A stretch of DNA of 64,000 nucleotides, taken from NCBI GenBank assembly GCA_016841205.1, contig JAENZP010000012.1, forward strand, positions 1 to 64,000. Reading direction: 5' to 3'. The notes beneath the pieces are model-generated. The model was not told the DNA's origin, did no database searches, and saw nothing but the letters and a program-made list of their open reading frames with translations. Made by a program: the position numbers and the translations under genes. Shown here in pieces: positions 63,234 to 64,000 of this stretch. The stretch comes from Desulfoscipio geothermicus (GTDB lineage Bacteria; Bacillota; Desulfotomaculia; Desulfotomaculales; Desulfallaceae). How positions within the stretch are numbered: position 1 is the stretch's first letter; each line of letters starts with the position of its first letter.

Positions 63234-64000
63234 CTAAACATCGCTGATTTTGTGCCTTCTCTTAATCATATAAATACAAAAACCTGTCATTCCAGCTAAC
63301 ATCAAGGTCATTACACCGCCAACCAATCCAGAAACGCTGGTACCGGCATCCACGGCAGGCCAGGTTCCTTTAGTCTCCACAGCATTAGTATTTGTTTCCT
63401 GCTGATTTTTAAAGCTATAATCAGGCAAAAAGGCCATCTTTTCCTGAATAGCGGTCAGTGTTTGATGAATCCCCCCCGGGGCTTCAAGTTCCTCTTTTCC
63501 TGAAGTATTAAACATGGACCATTCCAGTCCATCGGGATTCGCGGATGCAAACCATGAGAAAATACCACCGGTTATCATGGCAACTATGGCCAGCCCGGCA
63601 AGGACCTTTTTGATTGAAATGCGGCCCAACACCTCACCCAGTGCGGCTTTCTCAATGATTTCAGGGCGCGCCTGCCAAACGAATCCAATGACAGCAGCGG
63701 TAACAAGACCTTCCACCACACCTATGGCCAGATGAATGGGCTGCATTAACAAAATAAACGTACTAAAGGGCAGCTCCGTCTTACCCGAAAAAAGCGTTTC
63801 GAGAACTACACTGAATGCGCCAAGCTGAAGGCCTATGATTGCGGCTAACATTGCCCCGGTAAAGATACGGCCCATGGAGTATCCTTTGCGCATAATCAAT
63901 TTATAAATTAGCGGATAAGCGATAAAGCACGAATAAAAACCGAGATTAAAAATATTGCACCCCAGCGCCAGCAAGCCACCATCCGCAAAAAACAACGCCT
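63234..64000 (-). CDS. cbiM: cobalt ECF transporter CbiM-PDGLE fusion, partial
   Basis: The 3' part of cbiM; the gene runs off the window, so the N-terminal cobalt-binding start is not visible. Visible residues start A-L-F-F-A-D-G-G, the conserved CbiM helix, followed by HLAIGVVEGLVTAAVIGFV. A C-terminal PDGLE domain (PDGLEWS) with a final helix replaces the separate CbiN seen in some operons. It is followed by cbiQ and cbiO. Confidence 0.92.
   Translation of the reverse strand, partial: ALFFADGGLLALGCNIFNLGFYSCFIAYPLIYKLIMRKGYSMGRIFTGAMLAAIIGLQLGAFSVVLETLFSGKTELPFSTFILLMQPIHLAIGVVEGLVTAAVIGFVWQARPEIIEKAALGEVLGRISIKKVLAGLAIVAMITGGIFSWFASANPDGLEWSMFNTSGKEELEAPGGIHQTLTAIQEKMAFLPDYSFKNQQETNTNAVETKGTWPAVDAGTSVSGLVGGVMTLMLAGMTGFCIYMIKRRHKISDV

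Noticed and set aside
1-64000. CRISPR array, tRNA or rRNA genes, intact insertion sequences
   Set aside because: I saw no regularly spaced direct repeats, no tRNA-like cloverleaf and no transposase frame.

Overview
The window looks like chromosome from an endospore-forming, anaerobic-type Firmicute of the Desulfotomaculum/Peptococcaceae kind. The evidence is gene content: SpoIIM, a GerA-type germinant receptor operon, a GerMN lipoprotein, SpoIIIE/FtsK, AddAB, T-box and TPP leaders, menaquinone genes and DUF4363/DUF421 proteins. Strong GGAGG ribosome binding sites and frequent TTG/GTG starts fit too. The genus is inferred, not proven. I see no prophage, CRISPR array, intact insertion sequence, tRNA or rRNA gene.

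Layout. 0.1-3.6 kb: a TtcA-like tRNA thiolation gene with two unknown genes, a small starch-binding-module protein, a small membrane protein and a DUF151 nuclease-family protein. 3.7-6.3 kb: aroF-pheA behind a T-box leader with one specifier domain but two antiterminator/terminator modules. 6.4-12.2 kb: hydrolase, NDUFA9-like reductase, SpoIIM and the TrkA-TrkH potassium uptake pair. 12.2-17.7 kb: DUF4363/DUF421 pair, glycogen phosphorylase, zinc ribbon protein, coiled-coil protein, YqxD. 17.7-21.6 kb: a TPP-riboswitch operon for thiamine salvage (ThiN, MTH1187-type protein, ThiX, ThiY, ThiZ). 21.6-29.5 kb: a lone ABC ATPase, ComFB, DUF1294, Lgt, FtsK/SpoIIIE, a tandem HD/HD-GYP protein, a Cys-cluster protein and a UPF0173 hydrolase. 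29.5-37.8 kb: addBA, then two RNA genes on the minus strand, a probable 6S RNA and RNase P RNA. 37.9-43.9 kb: germination lipoprotein, small membrane proteins, cyclophilin, THUMP methyltransferase, two gene remnants, Arc-like protein, AIM24-family protein, YjbQ. 44.2-45.4 kb: an exported acetolactate decarboxylase fused to copper-amine-oxidase-type stalk repeats. 45.5-52.9 kb: menaquinone operon menF-menD-menH-menB-menE-menC-menI. 53.4-56.0 kb: a rifampin-phosphotransferase-like enzyme. 56.1-61.4 kb: germinant receptor operon with two B subunits. 61.5-64.0 kb: cobalt ECF transporter CbiM(PDGLE)-CbiQ-CbiO, with cbiM running off the window.

Most genes are ordinary housekeeping or sporulation genes in tight operons with overlapping stop and start codons. 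The more unusual items are the duplicated T-box decision module, the PDT-ACT-chorismate mutase order of PheA, the exported acetolactate decarboxylase fusion, the A-B-C-B' germinant receptor operon and the near-leaderless promoter of the men operon. I did not find a clearly undescribed defence or mobile system.
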